NCBI GenBank assembly: GCA_000818945.1
Contig: KN805394.1
Coordinates: 338,548 to 402,547 of the forward strand
Direction: 5' to 3'
Length of the DNA: 64,000 nucleotides
Source: Schizochytrium sp. CCTCC M209059
Lineage: Eukaryota > Sar > Bigyra > Thraustochytrida > Thraustochytriidae
Within the stretch, counting starts at the first letter, position 1; each line of letters begins with the position of its first letter. A program made the translations under genes and the position numbers. Positions 37,495 to 47,171 of this stretch are shown here, in pieces. Below the pieces are notes generated by a model. It worked only from the letters and a program-made list of their open reading frames with translations. It was not told where the DNA came from and ran no database searches.

Positions 37495-38724
37495 TTAAAA
37501 CCAGTCTCCGTAGCTGGTGTGGTCAGACAAGGAGCTGGAAAAGCCCGGGGAGTCGCGACCCTCGTTGCCGTTACGGTTCTTGTTGGTGCCAAAGTGCTTG
37601 TAGCCCATCCAGCCGTAGGGAACACTGGGCACAATGTCGTCGTTGTTGACAAAGCGCAGCTGCTCAAATTTGCCGTGGACCTCATCAGAAAGGCCGTCAG
37701 AAAGAACACGCGGCGAACCAAAGGTGACGAGCATCATCTTGCTTGTAGACCAGAGGCCGTCCTTGTACATAGCGTAGGCCAAGGCGTTGAGAACACCACC
37801 GCCGCGGCTGTAGCCGGCAATGATGAGACGATCGTTCGAGTTGCAAGTCGACTGGATCCTGCTGTAAATCTGGTAGCGCAGGGCGTTGTACGGCTTGACA
37901 AAGCCATCAAAGCCATCTCCATGCGCCTTTGAGGTCGAGCACGCATAGTACTCCGAGCACCACCACCACGTTGTCCTTTCGCAGCCGCAGGCTTCCGCGC
38001 GGTGGTAGTAGTTCTTGATGCTCCAGACCGTCTCATCGCCAGTGTCGAAGTTGTCGACCCAATCGGCAGTGTCGCCGGACTCCTGAGCCATGACCCAGCA
38101 CGCCTGGCCAGTCGTGCCGCCAGCGGAACCGTAGATGGCATCCGCCTTGCGAAAGACGATGACGGCGTCATTCTCGTGCACGAGTCCCCCCGAGTAGTCC
38201 GCAGCCTCGACTTCGGCCCAAGCCACGGTGCCAATCGTCTGCTGAGTGGAGGACAGCGCAAGCCGCCGCGCGCGAAGGGACTCTCCTTCGTCCTCGTCCG
38301 CCGCGCGAAGAGAGCGGACCTGGCCCTGCTCCTCATCGCGAAGCGTCTTGAGAGCGCTCATGATATCCGCCGTCATGAACTGATCGTCCCAGTCGTCTGC
38401 GGCCTCGTACATGTCGATGAGCTGGTTAATCTCGGAAATGGTCAAGTTGTTGGTGAAGACCGGGTTCTCCTCGTCCAAGTAGGCAGACTTGAGGGTGGCC
38501 TGGGCCTCCGCAACAGCGCCCAAGGCAGAGGCGCCATCGTCGTCGCTGGTGCCGGAATTCGACTGACCAACAACAAAGCCAACGCCGGCGGCAACACCCA
38601 CCACGCCGAGTGCTACAAAGGACTTGAGCGCGATGCGCTTCCAGTTGCGGCCTTGTGGCTCGTTAAGGTCAACGGTGGAGACCACGTTGCCTTGAAAGGA
38701 GGGGTTCGACGTTGCGACCTGCAT
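37495..38724 (-). CDS. Class-3 lipase-like protein, membrane-anchored (copy 2)
   Basis: 409 residues. Closest by eye to copy 1, sharing the anchor (RNWKRIALKSFVALGVVGVA) and almost all of the C-terminal half. Nucleophile elbow AGYSRGGG with Ser306; FGSPRVLSDGLSDEVHGKF; RFVNNDDIVPSVPYGWMGYK and KHFGT follow. The cysteine cluster reads ACGCERTTWWWC then YAC. The spacer contains an additional acidic patch (ADEDEGESLRARR). Predicted type II membrane protein with the hydrolase domain outside the cytosol; lipid ester hydrolysis is inferred from the family. The same strand and high identity to copy 1 point to tandem duplication. Confidence 0.82.
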   Translation of the reverse strand: MQVATSNPSFQGNVVSTVDLNEPQGRNWKRIALKSFVALGVVGVAAGVGFVVGQSNSGTSDDDGASALGAVAEAQATLKSAYLDEENPVFTNNLTISEINQLIDMYEAADDWDDQFMTADIMSALKTLRDEEQGQVRSLRAADEDEGESLRARRLALSSTQQTIGTVAWAEVEAADYSGGLVHENDAVIVFRKADAIYGSAGGTTGQACWVMAQESGDTADWVDNFDTGDETVWSIKNYYHRAEACGCERTTWWWCSEYYACSTSKAHGDGFDGFVKPYNALRYQIYSRIQSTCNSNDRLIIAGYSRGGGVLNALAYAMYKDGLWSTSKMMLVTFGSPRVLSDGLSDEVHGKFEQLRFVNNDDIVPSVPYGWMGYKHFGTNKNRNGNEGRDSPGFSSSLSDHTSYGDWF

Positions 38725-38879
38725 GGTCGTGGGTCTTGATACTCTTCTTCTTTTCTTCTTTTCCTATTTGGCGGGGGTGGGCGGCTGTGCTTTCGGTTTT
38801 GGGTCTGGGTCTCCGTCTGAGTCTCGATCTTTCCATGTCATACATACCATGGCAAGCTATGCTTAGCCATAAGATACGT

Positions 38880-38940
38880 CATGCTATGCTGTGCTATGCT
38901 GTGTTATGCTGTGCTATGCGATGCGATGCGATGCGATGTT
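38880..38940. repeat. TATGCTGTGC decamer array grading into GCGAT pentamers
   Basis: Four near-copies of a 10-base unit followed by about four ATGCG units. Lies about 155 bases upstream of the copy-2 lipase ATG. Confidence 0.8.
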
Positions 38941-39518
38941 GAGCCTCGCCTTGCCACGCAATGCAATGCAACTCAATTCTCTTGAGGAACTTGATCGACG
39001 GGAAAACGCCAGGATGCTCCTTCCCTCTTGGTCCCTGCTGCCATATGCACCTCGCTCCCCCAACGCATCCATCTCGCGATGCACGCGCGGATATTTTCGT
39101 GCCGGCTCGAAGATTTCACATCATGCAGCGTCTACCCTTATGCCAGCATGACGGAAGCGCGCCTCGCCAGTCCATGCTTCGCCAAGCCATGCCAAGCCAA
39201 GCCAAGCCAGGATATTCATGACGAAAACACCGAGCACCTACTACATGCCCAGCCACATCGTGCCACCCCGGCCCAACGCACGCCTCAAGCCTGCCTCAAG
39301 CCCGCCGCGCCACGCCACGCCAGATCGCCCAAGCGGCGCCACCGCCAGCGCGGACCCACAGTCGGACCAGAAGCGGCGAGTCGGTCCAAGGTCACGCACG
39401 CAGCGGACGTCGCAGGCACGAGCCGCAGTAGCCGCAGCAGCCGCAGCAGCGGCCCCAAAATCGCTGGCACGGGCTGCCCTGGACGCGGAAGCCTGGCACG
39501 ACGCCGGTGCAGACGCCG

Positions 39519-39562
39519 CAGGCTGCGGCTGCGGCTGCGGCTGCGGCTGCGGCTGCGGCTGC
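39519..39562. repeat. CTGCGG hexanucleotide repeat
   Basis: Seven tandem units. Like the GCGAAT tract at 5743, the six-base period keeps all frames open and creates false dipeptide-repeat ORFs. Confidence 0.9.
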
Positions 39563-39888
39563 GCTGGGACCGGGCGGGGCCTGCCTGGCGCCAGAAGGGC
39601 TGGAGGAAACAAGCAAAGCAAAGGGCGGCAGTGCAGCAGCAGCAGCAGCAGCAGCAGCCGGATAAAGATAGCGAAGTGAACTTGGGATTGAAGTGAGGTG
39701 ATATACATGGGAGGTGTGCGCCGCCGGCAAGCAAGTTGGCCAAAACTAACATGCGGTGGGTGAGTGAGTGCCTACTTGTCTTACAATGGGACCAGGCGCT
39801 GCGCTACTTCCCTCGCACCCGATCCGCCGTTCATCTCTCGGACCCTTCCTCTGCGGTACGGTGACTGCCGCGACGAGCCTGAGGCGGA

Positions 39889-40206
39889 CTACCATGCTGC
39901 GCTCGCTGCCGCGGCCTGCTCATTCTCATGCGCAGGCTTTTCTGCAACCAACCGCTCGTAGCCTGGGGTCAAGGCCCCAACCGCCTTGGGCTCGCTGACA
40001 ATCATCATGATCCTCGGCGGCTGCCGCCACGAGACCGTCAACACGTGTGTGTGCGGCCAGAGCAGCGGCGCGGTCGGGCTCCTGTCACGTCTCGTCTCGA
40101 CGAAAATCATCTCGACTGGTCTTGTCGCGTCTTCAAGTTGCCACGACTCATCGGCCACGACAAACTTCTCAACTTGCACGTAGTAGTAGCCCGCCGACCA
40201 TGGCGT
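39889..40206 (-). CDS. Candidate partial coding segment, unrecognised
   Basis: The 3' about 105 codons of a longer open frame have ordinary, non-repetitive protein composition: YYYVQVEKFVVADESWQLED, then an ATRPVEMIFVETRRDR stretch, then PLLWPHTHVLTVSWRQPPRI and MMIVSEPKAVGAL before an Ala/Glu tail. Sequence further upstream in the same frame is Arg/Pro-rich and probably not coding. The W-R-Q-P-P-R-I-M-M-I-V stretch faintly recalls the first strand region of NAD kinases, but not enough to assign it. It may be a terminal exon or a remnant. Confidence 0.25.
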   Translation of the reverse strand, partial: TPWSAGYYYVQVEKFVVADESWQLEDATRPVEMIFVETRRDRSPTAPLLWPHTHVLTVSWRQPPRIMMIVSEPKAVGALTPGYERLVAEKPAHENEQAAAASAAW

Positions 40207-40862
40207 TGAGCCTGCTCTGTGAGGCCCGGACCGGCGGATACTTCCCGCTGCGAGCAAGGTTGCAACGAAAGAACGATTTGGGGACCGCGCCTTCCTTCCG
40301 CGCGCTCGCCCGGTCTCCAAATCTCCTCTTGGAGGAGGCTGTGGCGCCAGGCAAGGACGGCCCGGCCCAGAGAGAGCCCGCACTCGAAGGGGAACAGCCT
40401 GTGGGCGGAGTTCGCGGGCGAGAGCTAGGCCCGGACTCCTCCCATCGAGGCGCGGCACGTGCATGGGCGGAGAGAGGAAGATCATGCAGCGCCGGAGGCG
40501 GCGCCGGCAGCGGCCAGGCTCCGGCGCCGGCGCTAGCGGCGGCGCCGCCGGCGCAAATGATTCAGATAGGCCGCCACCAAAGTGGCCTGTTGCTTTGGTC
40601 TTGGCCTCGGGGCGGCCCGGGCGGCGGTCGCCACGGCGCCCGGATACAACTCGGCCATTAGCCACGATTCTTCATGGTTGAGCAAGGACTTGTTTAAAAA
40701 AAAAAAATGACCTTCGGCTTACCTTCGGCTTAAGATGTGCCGCCGCTCTCTCTCCGAAATGGAGGATTTCGTTGGGCAATTTGGTTTTAAGTTGTCATAT
40801 TCAGAAGGTTTTCGACAACGGTGACTTTGCAGAAGAAAATATACAGCTGTGCGTAAGGCTTT

Positions 40863-41420
40863 TTAGAATTTTTTGCGCCAAAAGTCATCTTTCACTTGAA
40901 GCTTACAACGAAGGCGTGGTCGATTAAACGCAGGCAATCGCATTTCGCAAATGATGCTGAATTTAATAACCGAGTTCTCTTTGTCATGCGCACGAAATAG
41001 ATGTTTGCAGGTAAATTGTTGAAAGTGGGCATCGTTTGGAATTTGAGATATTTCGACGTTGACGTGGCTTCCTTTCAGACTCTCAAATTGGCCTACGATT
41101 GAGCCGTCCTCTTCTCGACTCGATTGTAAAATCGTATAGCTCTCTTCAATTCAAGTAAATCTTTGATTTTGTCCGAGAGCTCAATCTTGCAATTTCGCCA
41201 CGTTGCTTTCCGATTATATCAACGGCACTCAGCACTACTTCATATCGAGCAGTCATAATGCTCAATCGTACTCGAATTGTCAACGATCGTTTTGGTGTCA
41301 TGCGACTGTGCGACGATGACGACTCCCATGGACCCTAAACCTGTTCGCCACATCAGCGACCCCTAAAAATTCGACTTTGTAGTCATTTACGACTTCGGTC
41401 GTGTCTTTCCGAAAAACGTG
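40863..41420 (-). pseudogene. AT-rich exon-like segments of an unknown gene
   Basis: Minus strand, AT-rich island. Three open pieces join into one plausible protein. (a) About 41420-41345: KDTTEVVNDYKVEFLGVADV. (b) About 41300-41155: MTARYEVVLSAVDIIGKQRG then EIARLSSRTKSKIYL; removing a GT...CAG interval of about 40 bases between a and b keeps the frame. (c) 41150-40863: 95 codons including EEDGSIVGQFESLKGSHVNV, then EISQIPNDAHFQQFTCKHLF, ending in FWRKKF and a stop. Pieces b and c differ by one base in frame, so this is a pseudogene, a sequencing error or a misjudged splice. I recognise no family. Codon use is AT-rich, unlike the neighbours. Confidence 0.35.
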
Positions 41421-42930
41421 TATGTAAAGACATGCGAAGCTCGCCTAATCTTATCGAGACCATTTTCATAAGATCAAATGCGTTAGCTCAGACTTCCGCA
41501 TGCAAAGACCTTTCAGCTCTATTTTGTTTTTTTGGGGGGAAGAAAAAGAAGATGGAAATTGGACCTAAAGAAAATGACTTGCTTGATCTCTCTCGATGCC
41601 TTATTCTCGACATTGATGTCCATTGCACTCGTCTGCCATCCTCATCAATCATCGTTTACTGAGCTTGCTTCTTCGTATGCTGACCGAAAAATTACAAAGT
41701 TGTCAAACGATGCTGTACCTTTCCAAAAATCTCTTGGCATCTGAAGTGAACATCTCATTGGTTGCTTTCGCGCGCCGAGTGCTGTTACGGGAGTTCATTT
41801 TCTTTGTCTGTTCCGCCCCCTCTCATCTTGCCTCTTTCGAACCTGCCTTGCAAATTATGCAAAGTCCGCAAAAGAGCAATGGGGAACCATGGTGTCCTCG
41901 TGAGGACCCCCCCTCCCCCTTCTTTACCCACTTGACCAGATTCGCCTAGCTTCCAGTCAAGAGACAAGGCCCCGGACCCAAGGAAAGAGACGCAAGGAGA
42001 GAAGACGGGCCCGGGGTTAGGGGGTGGGCTCTATTTGCTACATCAAGAAATTTCAAACTTCGCTAAGCTCCGAAGCCTGAGAGGTATAACACTAGCAAGC
42101 AGCGGCAATGATCGAGGGCAAATTAAGACAGGCAGTGTGTAGAAGCAATGTCGAGTTTTGCCCCGCTTCCGAAGCGCCAGGCTGCTTGCACCCTGACGAT
42201 CTCACTTCCCGTCGCCCAAACGGCCGGTCTCTCACCATCAACCTCTCCGATCGGTCGATCTATGAAGGAAGCAGCATGGCCTGGCGGCCTCGTGCTCGGT
42301 ACTCTGACTCGCTGCAGCTTGCCGGCTCGGGCCCGTTGCCCTGCATCGCCTTTTTGCCTTGCAGCCTGGACTTGGCACTTTTTTCTTTCCTTCTTTTCCC
42401 TTTTGGACCCGCCCCTCTTTGAGCTGGGCGGGGCGCGCGCCCTTGTTCGCGCAAAAGATGCTCACTTGGCGCGACGGGGCTGGCCGCGGAGACAAGACAA
42501 ATGCATCCGAGCGGGACCGCGTCAGGCTGCTCTCTTGGCGCGATCATCGCCTGGCGCGACGTGATGGGCAGCACTGACGGGTGGTCTGCAAGATCTCAAG
42601 ATACTGTTGCTTCCACACAGAGAGTCATGAGGAGCAGCGAGCACTCGCTCGGCTTGACATCGAAGGAAGGCAGCGCGGTCTAGCAAGGGGCCAGTTCTAG
42701 TAGGACTCGCTGTAATTTAATTCGTGGGATGGAGTGTTCGCAGATTCTTGTTTCGATAATATCTAAAGCGAAGCAAAGCAAAGCAAAACAAAGCAAAGCA
42801 AGACATTGGCAAGAACGTTGTGACTTGGTCGACGGGCCCGTTGGTCTCCTCAGCAAAACCCATTCAACCGACTCAAGAGCAATAGAGCAATCCTGACCTC
42901 GACGGAGGCAGCCGCCAAGAAGTGAAGAAA
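41421..42930. other. Interval upstream of lipase copy 3
   Basis: The first 600 bases continue the AT-rich island with short open frames on both strands and no clear gene. The rest is GC-richer and repeat-poor until an AAAGC pentamer tract (42768-42803) about 130 bases before the copy-3 ATG. Confidence 0.5.
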
Positions 42931-44205
42931 ATGCAAGTGAGCAGCAAGAACCCGGCCTTTCAAGGTCAAGTGGCCCAGTCCGTGGTCATTCCCGAGGGCG
43001 AGATGAGCGAAGGAGAAGCGAGAATCAGCTGGAAGCAAACCATTCTACGTGTCTTCGTCGTCATGGGCGTTGTCGGCGTTGCTGCGGGAGTTGGCTTCGT
43101 CGTGGGCCAGAACAGCGGCGACAGCGCGGGCGACTCGGCCCCTGAAGCGCAGACAGCTGTGGCGGAAGCGCAAAAGACGCTTCACACGGCCTTTTATGAT
43201 GATTCGAACGTCGCATTTACCGGAAATTTGACGGCTGATAACATCACCGAGCTTCTCGACATGTACGAGGCAGACCCGGAGGGCTGGCAGGATCAGTTCA
43301 TGACCGCAAACATCATGCGCGCCCTTCAAACCCTTCGCGATGACGATGAGGGTGGAAATACGGAGGGATCCCGTGATCTCTTGTCTATTCCATCTCTGCG
43401 CCGCGAGGCACAGCGTGAACTCGCGCTCTCCTCGTCGCAGCGCTCGCTCGGAAACGAGGCATGGAGGCGGATCTCGACGACCAGTTATCCGGATCCCGTA
43501 CTTTCCGGCTCGGACAAGGCCACCGTTTTCCGTACAAGCGACAACATCTATGGCACATCTGGTGGAACGACAGGAAAAATTTGCTGGGTCATCGCCGAGG
43601 AAAGCAAAGTTGAGCTCGGCGACTGGACGGGCAACTTTGACCTTGGCAGCGATCCCATCAAGAGCATCAAAAACTACTACATTCGCAGCGAACGCTGCGG
43701 CTGCCAAGAGAAGACGCTGTGGTGGTGCTCCAAGTACAAGCAGTGCAACACGTACAAGACGTTTCAAAAAGGCTTTGATGGCTTCGTCAAGCCTTACAAC
43801 AACATGCGCTATGCCATCTGGAATCGCATTCAGAGCAAGTGTAACCCGAACGATCGGCTCATTATTGCCGGATACTCTCGTGGCGGCGGCATTCTCAACG
43901 CACTCGCTTATGTCGTGTACAAGGACAACCTCTGGCCTCTCAACAAGCTCGTCTACGTCAGCTTTGGTTCGCCGCGCACTCTCAACGATGCCGCCTCCGA
44001 TCAAGTGCATGGCAAATTCACTCAGCTTCGCCTTGTCTATAAGAAGGACCCTGTTCCCAGTGTACCGTATGGCTGGATGGGCTACAAGCACTTCGGAACG
44101 ATGAAGTGTAATTCTTGCGGCTACAGCGAAGGTCGCGACCGTCCTCATTTTGCTGTTTCTCTCTCTGGCTTTGTGCATCACCTTTCGTATGGGACGTGGT
44201 TCTAG
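42931..44205 (+). CDS. Class-3 lipase-like protein, membrane-anchored (copy 3)
   Basis: 424 residues from ATG 42931 (MQVSSKNPAFQG); all four copies begin MQV. The anchor segment is at about residues 42-62 (VVMGVVGVAAGVGFVVGQ). Nucleophile elbow AGYSRGGG with Ser316; VSFGSPRTLNDAAS; RLVYKKDPVPSVPYGWMGYK; KHFGT. This is the most diverged copy: the acid segment reads YKKDPVPSVP where others have D-D-D-I-V-P, so the aspartate context is reduced to a single D. An extra CNSCGYSEGRD insert sits near the C-terminus. The cysteine cluster RCGCQEKTLWWC then KQC is kept. Still a likely esterase, possibly altered in activity. Confidence 0.8.
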   Translation: MQVSSKNPAFQGQVAQSVVIPEGEMSEGEARISWKQTILRVFVVMGVVGVAAGVGFVVGQNSGDSAGDSAPEAQTAVAEAQKTLHTAFYDDSNVAFTGNLTADNITELLDMYEADPEGWQDQFMTANIMRALQTLRDDDEGGNTEGSRDLLSIPSLRREAQRELALSSSQRSLGNEAWRRISTTSYPDPVLSGSDKATVFRTSDNIYGTSGGTTGKICWVIAEESKVELGDWTGNFDLGSDPIKSIKNYYIRSERCGCQEKTLWWCSKYKQCNTYKTFQKGFDGFVKPYNNMRYAIWNRIQSKCNPNDRLIIAGYSRGGGILNALAYVVYKDNLWPLNKLVYVSFGSPRTLNDAASDQVHGKFTQLRLVYKKDPVPSVPYGWMGYKHFGTMKCNSCGYSEGRDRPHFAVSLSGFVHHLSYGTWF

Positions 44206-45636
44206 ATCCACAAAGCGATGCGTCTGTCTTTTCGTCACTTCTGTTTGCAATTCGTATCCTCCGCTGCTTTTTTCGCGAATCGCGCTTTTTGGCTTGCTTT
44301 CTTGCTTGCTTGCTTGAAGTTGCTTCGTGTACCAAGCCAAATTCATTATTTTGTTGTCTTTGTTGTTGCTGCTGATGCTGCTGATGTTGCTATTGCTATT
44401 GTAAATAGCACGATGCTTCCTGCGCAGGTGGGCCGAAACAGCGACGAGCATTTGGCGACGCCTCTGGAAAGCCTTTCTAAAGCTTGTTCGTGTTTTTTCC
44501 CACATTGTCTTCGACCATGGCTGCCGCTCGTCCGGACGCGAGCGGGCTCTTCCCCTCGCTAGCACGGACCCCGTCCAGGGACAGTCGGCCTCGGGGCCGA
44601 CAGTGAGTCCGCGAGGCACCCACCCCCTCTTCCGTCCGCACCACGCGCGCAGACCGGATGCGAGTCCGGGATCGACCGACGAATTTGCGAGCAGCAGCAG
44701 CAGCGACACGGACTGACTGTAAGGGGCCTCGCAGCTGTGGGGGAAAGGTGTGCGTGCGCACCCAGGCAGGCAAAACATCTTCTTTTTCTTCTTCTCCTAC
44801 TTTAGGAATCTTGCCCGCCCTTGCAGTGCGCGAGAGGCAGGCCCTGGCGACACCTCCACGCCTCGAACGACGCTCGCGACCCAGGCGAAGACGCAGCGTG
44901 CCGATGCTCTTCGTCACGTGAGTGGGGAAGGCCCGCGGGCCGCGTGCCACGGCCTAGACCGCCACCATGCAGGCTGTTTGGCGGATAGTATTGGGTTAGA
45001 GCAGGACGCACGAATCTTACCCTTGCAACCTTGGCGGAGACTAACTGCTAACGGAGAACGCCCGGCATCTACACGGCTTAGCTGAACTCAACTCGACTCG
45101 ATTCGACTCAACGCAACGCAACTCTACTCTACTCTACTCAACTCACAGCTTAACTCAGTCATGAGCCAGACGTACTTCGAGCGGATCTGGCTTTTGGCCA
45201 TTGGCTCAAGTGGGCCGGCTTGGTCTTGTATGGACCACTCCAACCCATTCATATAATAAAGAGACCTCGTACTACATTCGTCGCTCATTCGTTCACACGG
45301 AATCCATGAACTTCGAGGTAGCGATGATTCTCTGTCCTGTCATGGACGCAAGCCAAGAACGGGCTCATGCCAGGCTGCGAAGGAAGCAAGTCGACGCTTC
45401 ATGGCACCAAGCAAGATGCGGGATCGCACCAGGTGCCATTAGGCTTTGAATCGCTAAAGCAAAGCAGCCGTTCCAATCAGGACAAGGTGAAATACAGACG
45501 CGGCCTTGCAAAGAAGGTGTTTAAGCGCTGTCGCTTGTCGAGCGATTAGCAGAGAAAAACAAAGCAAACCCCAAACCCCAAACCAACCAGTGAAGCAAAG
45601 AACCGGTATCAAGAGAAAGCAGCATTGCCGACGAAC
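44206..45636. other. Intergenic between lipase copies 3 and 4
   Basis: No gene supported. GCTTGCTT and GCTGCTGAT short repeats follow copy 3. A degenerate ACTCA/ACTCT/ACTCG pentamer array covers about 45086-45147. CAAACCCCAAACCCC-type sequence precedes copy 4. Confidence 0.55.
45086..45147. repeat. Degenerate ACTCN pentamer array
   Basis: About a dozen 5-base units of the form ACTCA, ACTCG, ATTCG, ACGCA and ACTCT. More diverged than other arrays in the window. Confidence 0.75.
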
Positions 45637-46884
45637 ATGCAGGTTTCCACCCGGAATCCCGCTTTCGCCGGCGATGTGACGCAACACGTCGAGATTGAAG
45701 AGCCCAAGAGCAGCCGCAACTGGAAACATCTCGCGCTCAAGTCCTTTATTGCCCTCGGAGTGGTCGGTATTGCCGCCGGCGTTGGCTTCGTGGCGGGTCA
45801 GGCCTCCTCCTCTTCAACGTCAACCTCGGAAAATACCGACAACGTGGCCGAGACGGCCGTTGCGCAAGCACAGGTCACGCTCCGAAGCGCCTTCAAAAAT
45901 GAGACCAACATCGCCTTCACCCAAAACCTGACCACTTCACAGATCAACGAGCTCATTGACGCCTACGAAGAGTCTGATAACTGGGATGACCAGTTTATGA
46001 CCTCCGACATCATGAGCGCTCTCAAGACCCTGCGCGACGACGAGCAGGGCGAGCTTCGTTCGCTGCGTGCAACCAGCAAAGAGCAGAACTTTAATCGCTA
46101 CCGGCAGTTGGCTCTCACCTCGGCGCAGCAAACGATTGGCGCGACGGCTTGGGCTGTAGTCGAGGAAGCCGATGCTTTGGGGTACAGTGGTGGCGTTTTC
46201 TACGAGAACGACGCTGTCCTCGTTCTTCGCAAAAGCGACACCGCCTTTGGCACCTCTGGCTCGACATCAGGACACGCATGTTGGGTGACTGCCCAAGAGA
46301 CGGGTGATGTCGCTGATTGGCTCGACAATTTCGACGTGGGAGACGAAGACATTAAGAGTATCGCCACGTACAGTATTCGCGACGAAAGCTGTGGATGCGC
46401 CAAATACACGTGGTGGTGGTGCTCGACGTACAAGACCTGCACGACGTACAAGTCGTACTCGAACGGATTTGATGGCTTTGTCAAGCCGCACAATAACATG
46501 CGGCTCAGTATCTGGAGCAAAATTAGCTCGACGTGCAGCTCGAACGACCGTCTAATTCTTAATGGCTACAGCCGTGGTGGTGGTATCATGAACGCTTTTG
46601 CCTATGCCGTCTACAAGGATGGTCTTTGGGAGACGAGCCGAATGGTTCTTGTCACCTTTGGTTCGCCGCGCGTGCTTTCCGACGACCTTTCTGATGAGAT
46701 CCATGGCCAATTCACACAATTGCGTTTTGTTCACAACGACGACATTGTGCCCAGTGTGCCATACGGCTGGATGGGTTACAAGCATTTTGGAACGAACAAG
46801 AACTCAAATGGCGACGAAGGTCGTGACAAGCCTGGCTTTTCGACTTCCATTTCGGACCACGCCAGCTATGACGACTGGTTTTAA
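45637..46884 (+). CDS. Class-3 lipase-like protein, membrane-anchored (copy 4)
   Basis: 415 residues from ATG 45637 (MQVSTRNPAFAG). The anchor is at about residues 37-57 (ALGVVGIAAGVGFVAGQ). Nucleophile elbow NGYSRGGG with Ser312; LVTFGSPRVLSDDLSDEI; RFVHNDDIVPSVPYGWMGYK; KHFGTNKNSNG. Cysteine cluster SCGCAKYTWWWC then KTC. It resembles copies 1 and 2 more than copy 3 in the acid and C-terminal segments. The C-terminal ending (D-D-W-F) matches the G-S-W-F, G-D-W-F and G-T-W-F endings of the others: every copy stops at W-F. Family function is acylglycerol or phospholipid hydrolysis; location outside the cytosol is inferred from the anchor and cysteines. Confidence 0.82.
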   Translation: MQVSTRNPAFAGDVTQHVEIEEPKSSRNWKHLALKSFIALGVVGIAAGVGFVAGQASSSSTSTSENTDNVAETAVAQAQVTLRSAFKNETNIAFTQNLTTSQINELIDAYEESDNWDDQFMTSDIMSALKTLRDDEQGELRSLRATSKEQNFNRYRQLALTSAQQTIGATAWAVVEEADALGYSGGVFYENDAVLVLRKSDTAFGTSGSTSGHACWVTAQETGDVADWLDNFDVGDEDIKSIATYSIRDESCGCAKYTWWWCSTYKTCTTYKSYSNGFDGFVKPHNNMRLSIWSKISSTCSSNDRLILNGYSRGGGIMNAFAYAVYKDGLWETSRMVLVTFGSPRVLSDDLSDEIHGQFTQLRFVHNDDIVPSVPYGWMGYKHFGTNKNSNGDEGRDKPGFSTSISDHASYDDWF

Positions 46885-47171
46885 AAAGGAAGGAAAACCA
46901 AAGCCGAGCCTGCGCTCTTTACCACGTCAGTAGGCCTATTCCGTTTATTTTTTATGTTGATTTTGTCTTTTGAACAGTAATGCTTTGCCCTCTCTGAGCA
47001 AGACGTCCTGACACGCACACACACACAACAGTATACTTGGTCAACAAAGTCAAGCCAGGCCGAGGCAAGACAAGGCAATGTAAGCCAAAACAATACGTGT
47101 CAGCCTTGGCTTTTTGCCGCGCCTCAGAAAATGCCTGGCACCCATAGCAATTTGATGAAATCATTGTTGCT

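Larger units (their letters stand above)
38725..39888. other. Repeat-rich interval without a gene
   Basis: Contains a GCTATGCTGT-type array (38880-38940), an AAGCC tract (39180-39210), CTGCGG hexamers (39519-39562) and an AGC tract (39630-39658). No gene supported. Confidence 0.6.

Noticed and set aside
43045..44778. 577-codon antisense frame across lipase copy 3
   Set aside because: It is the shadow of the plus-strand lipase gene, which has clear motifs.
45560..45592. CCCCAAA units reminiscent of ciliate telomeres
   Set aside because: Only two to three units, internal and next to a gene start; a chance microsatellite is simpler.
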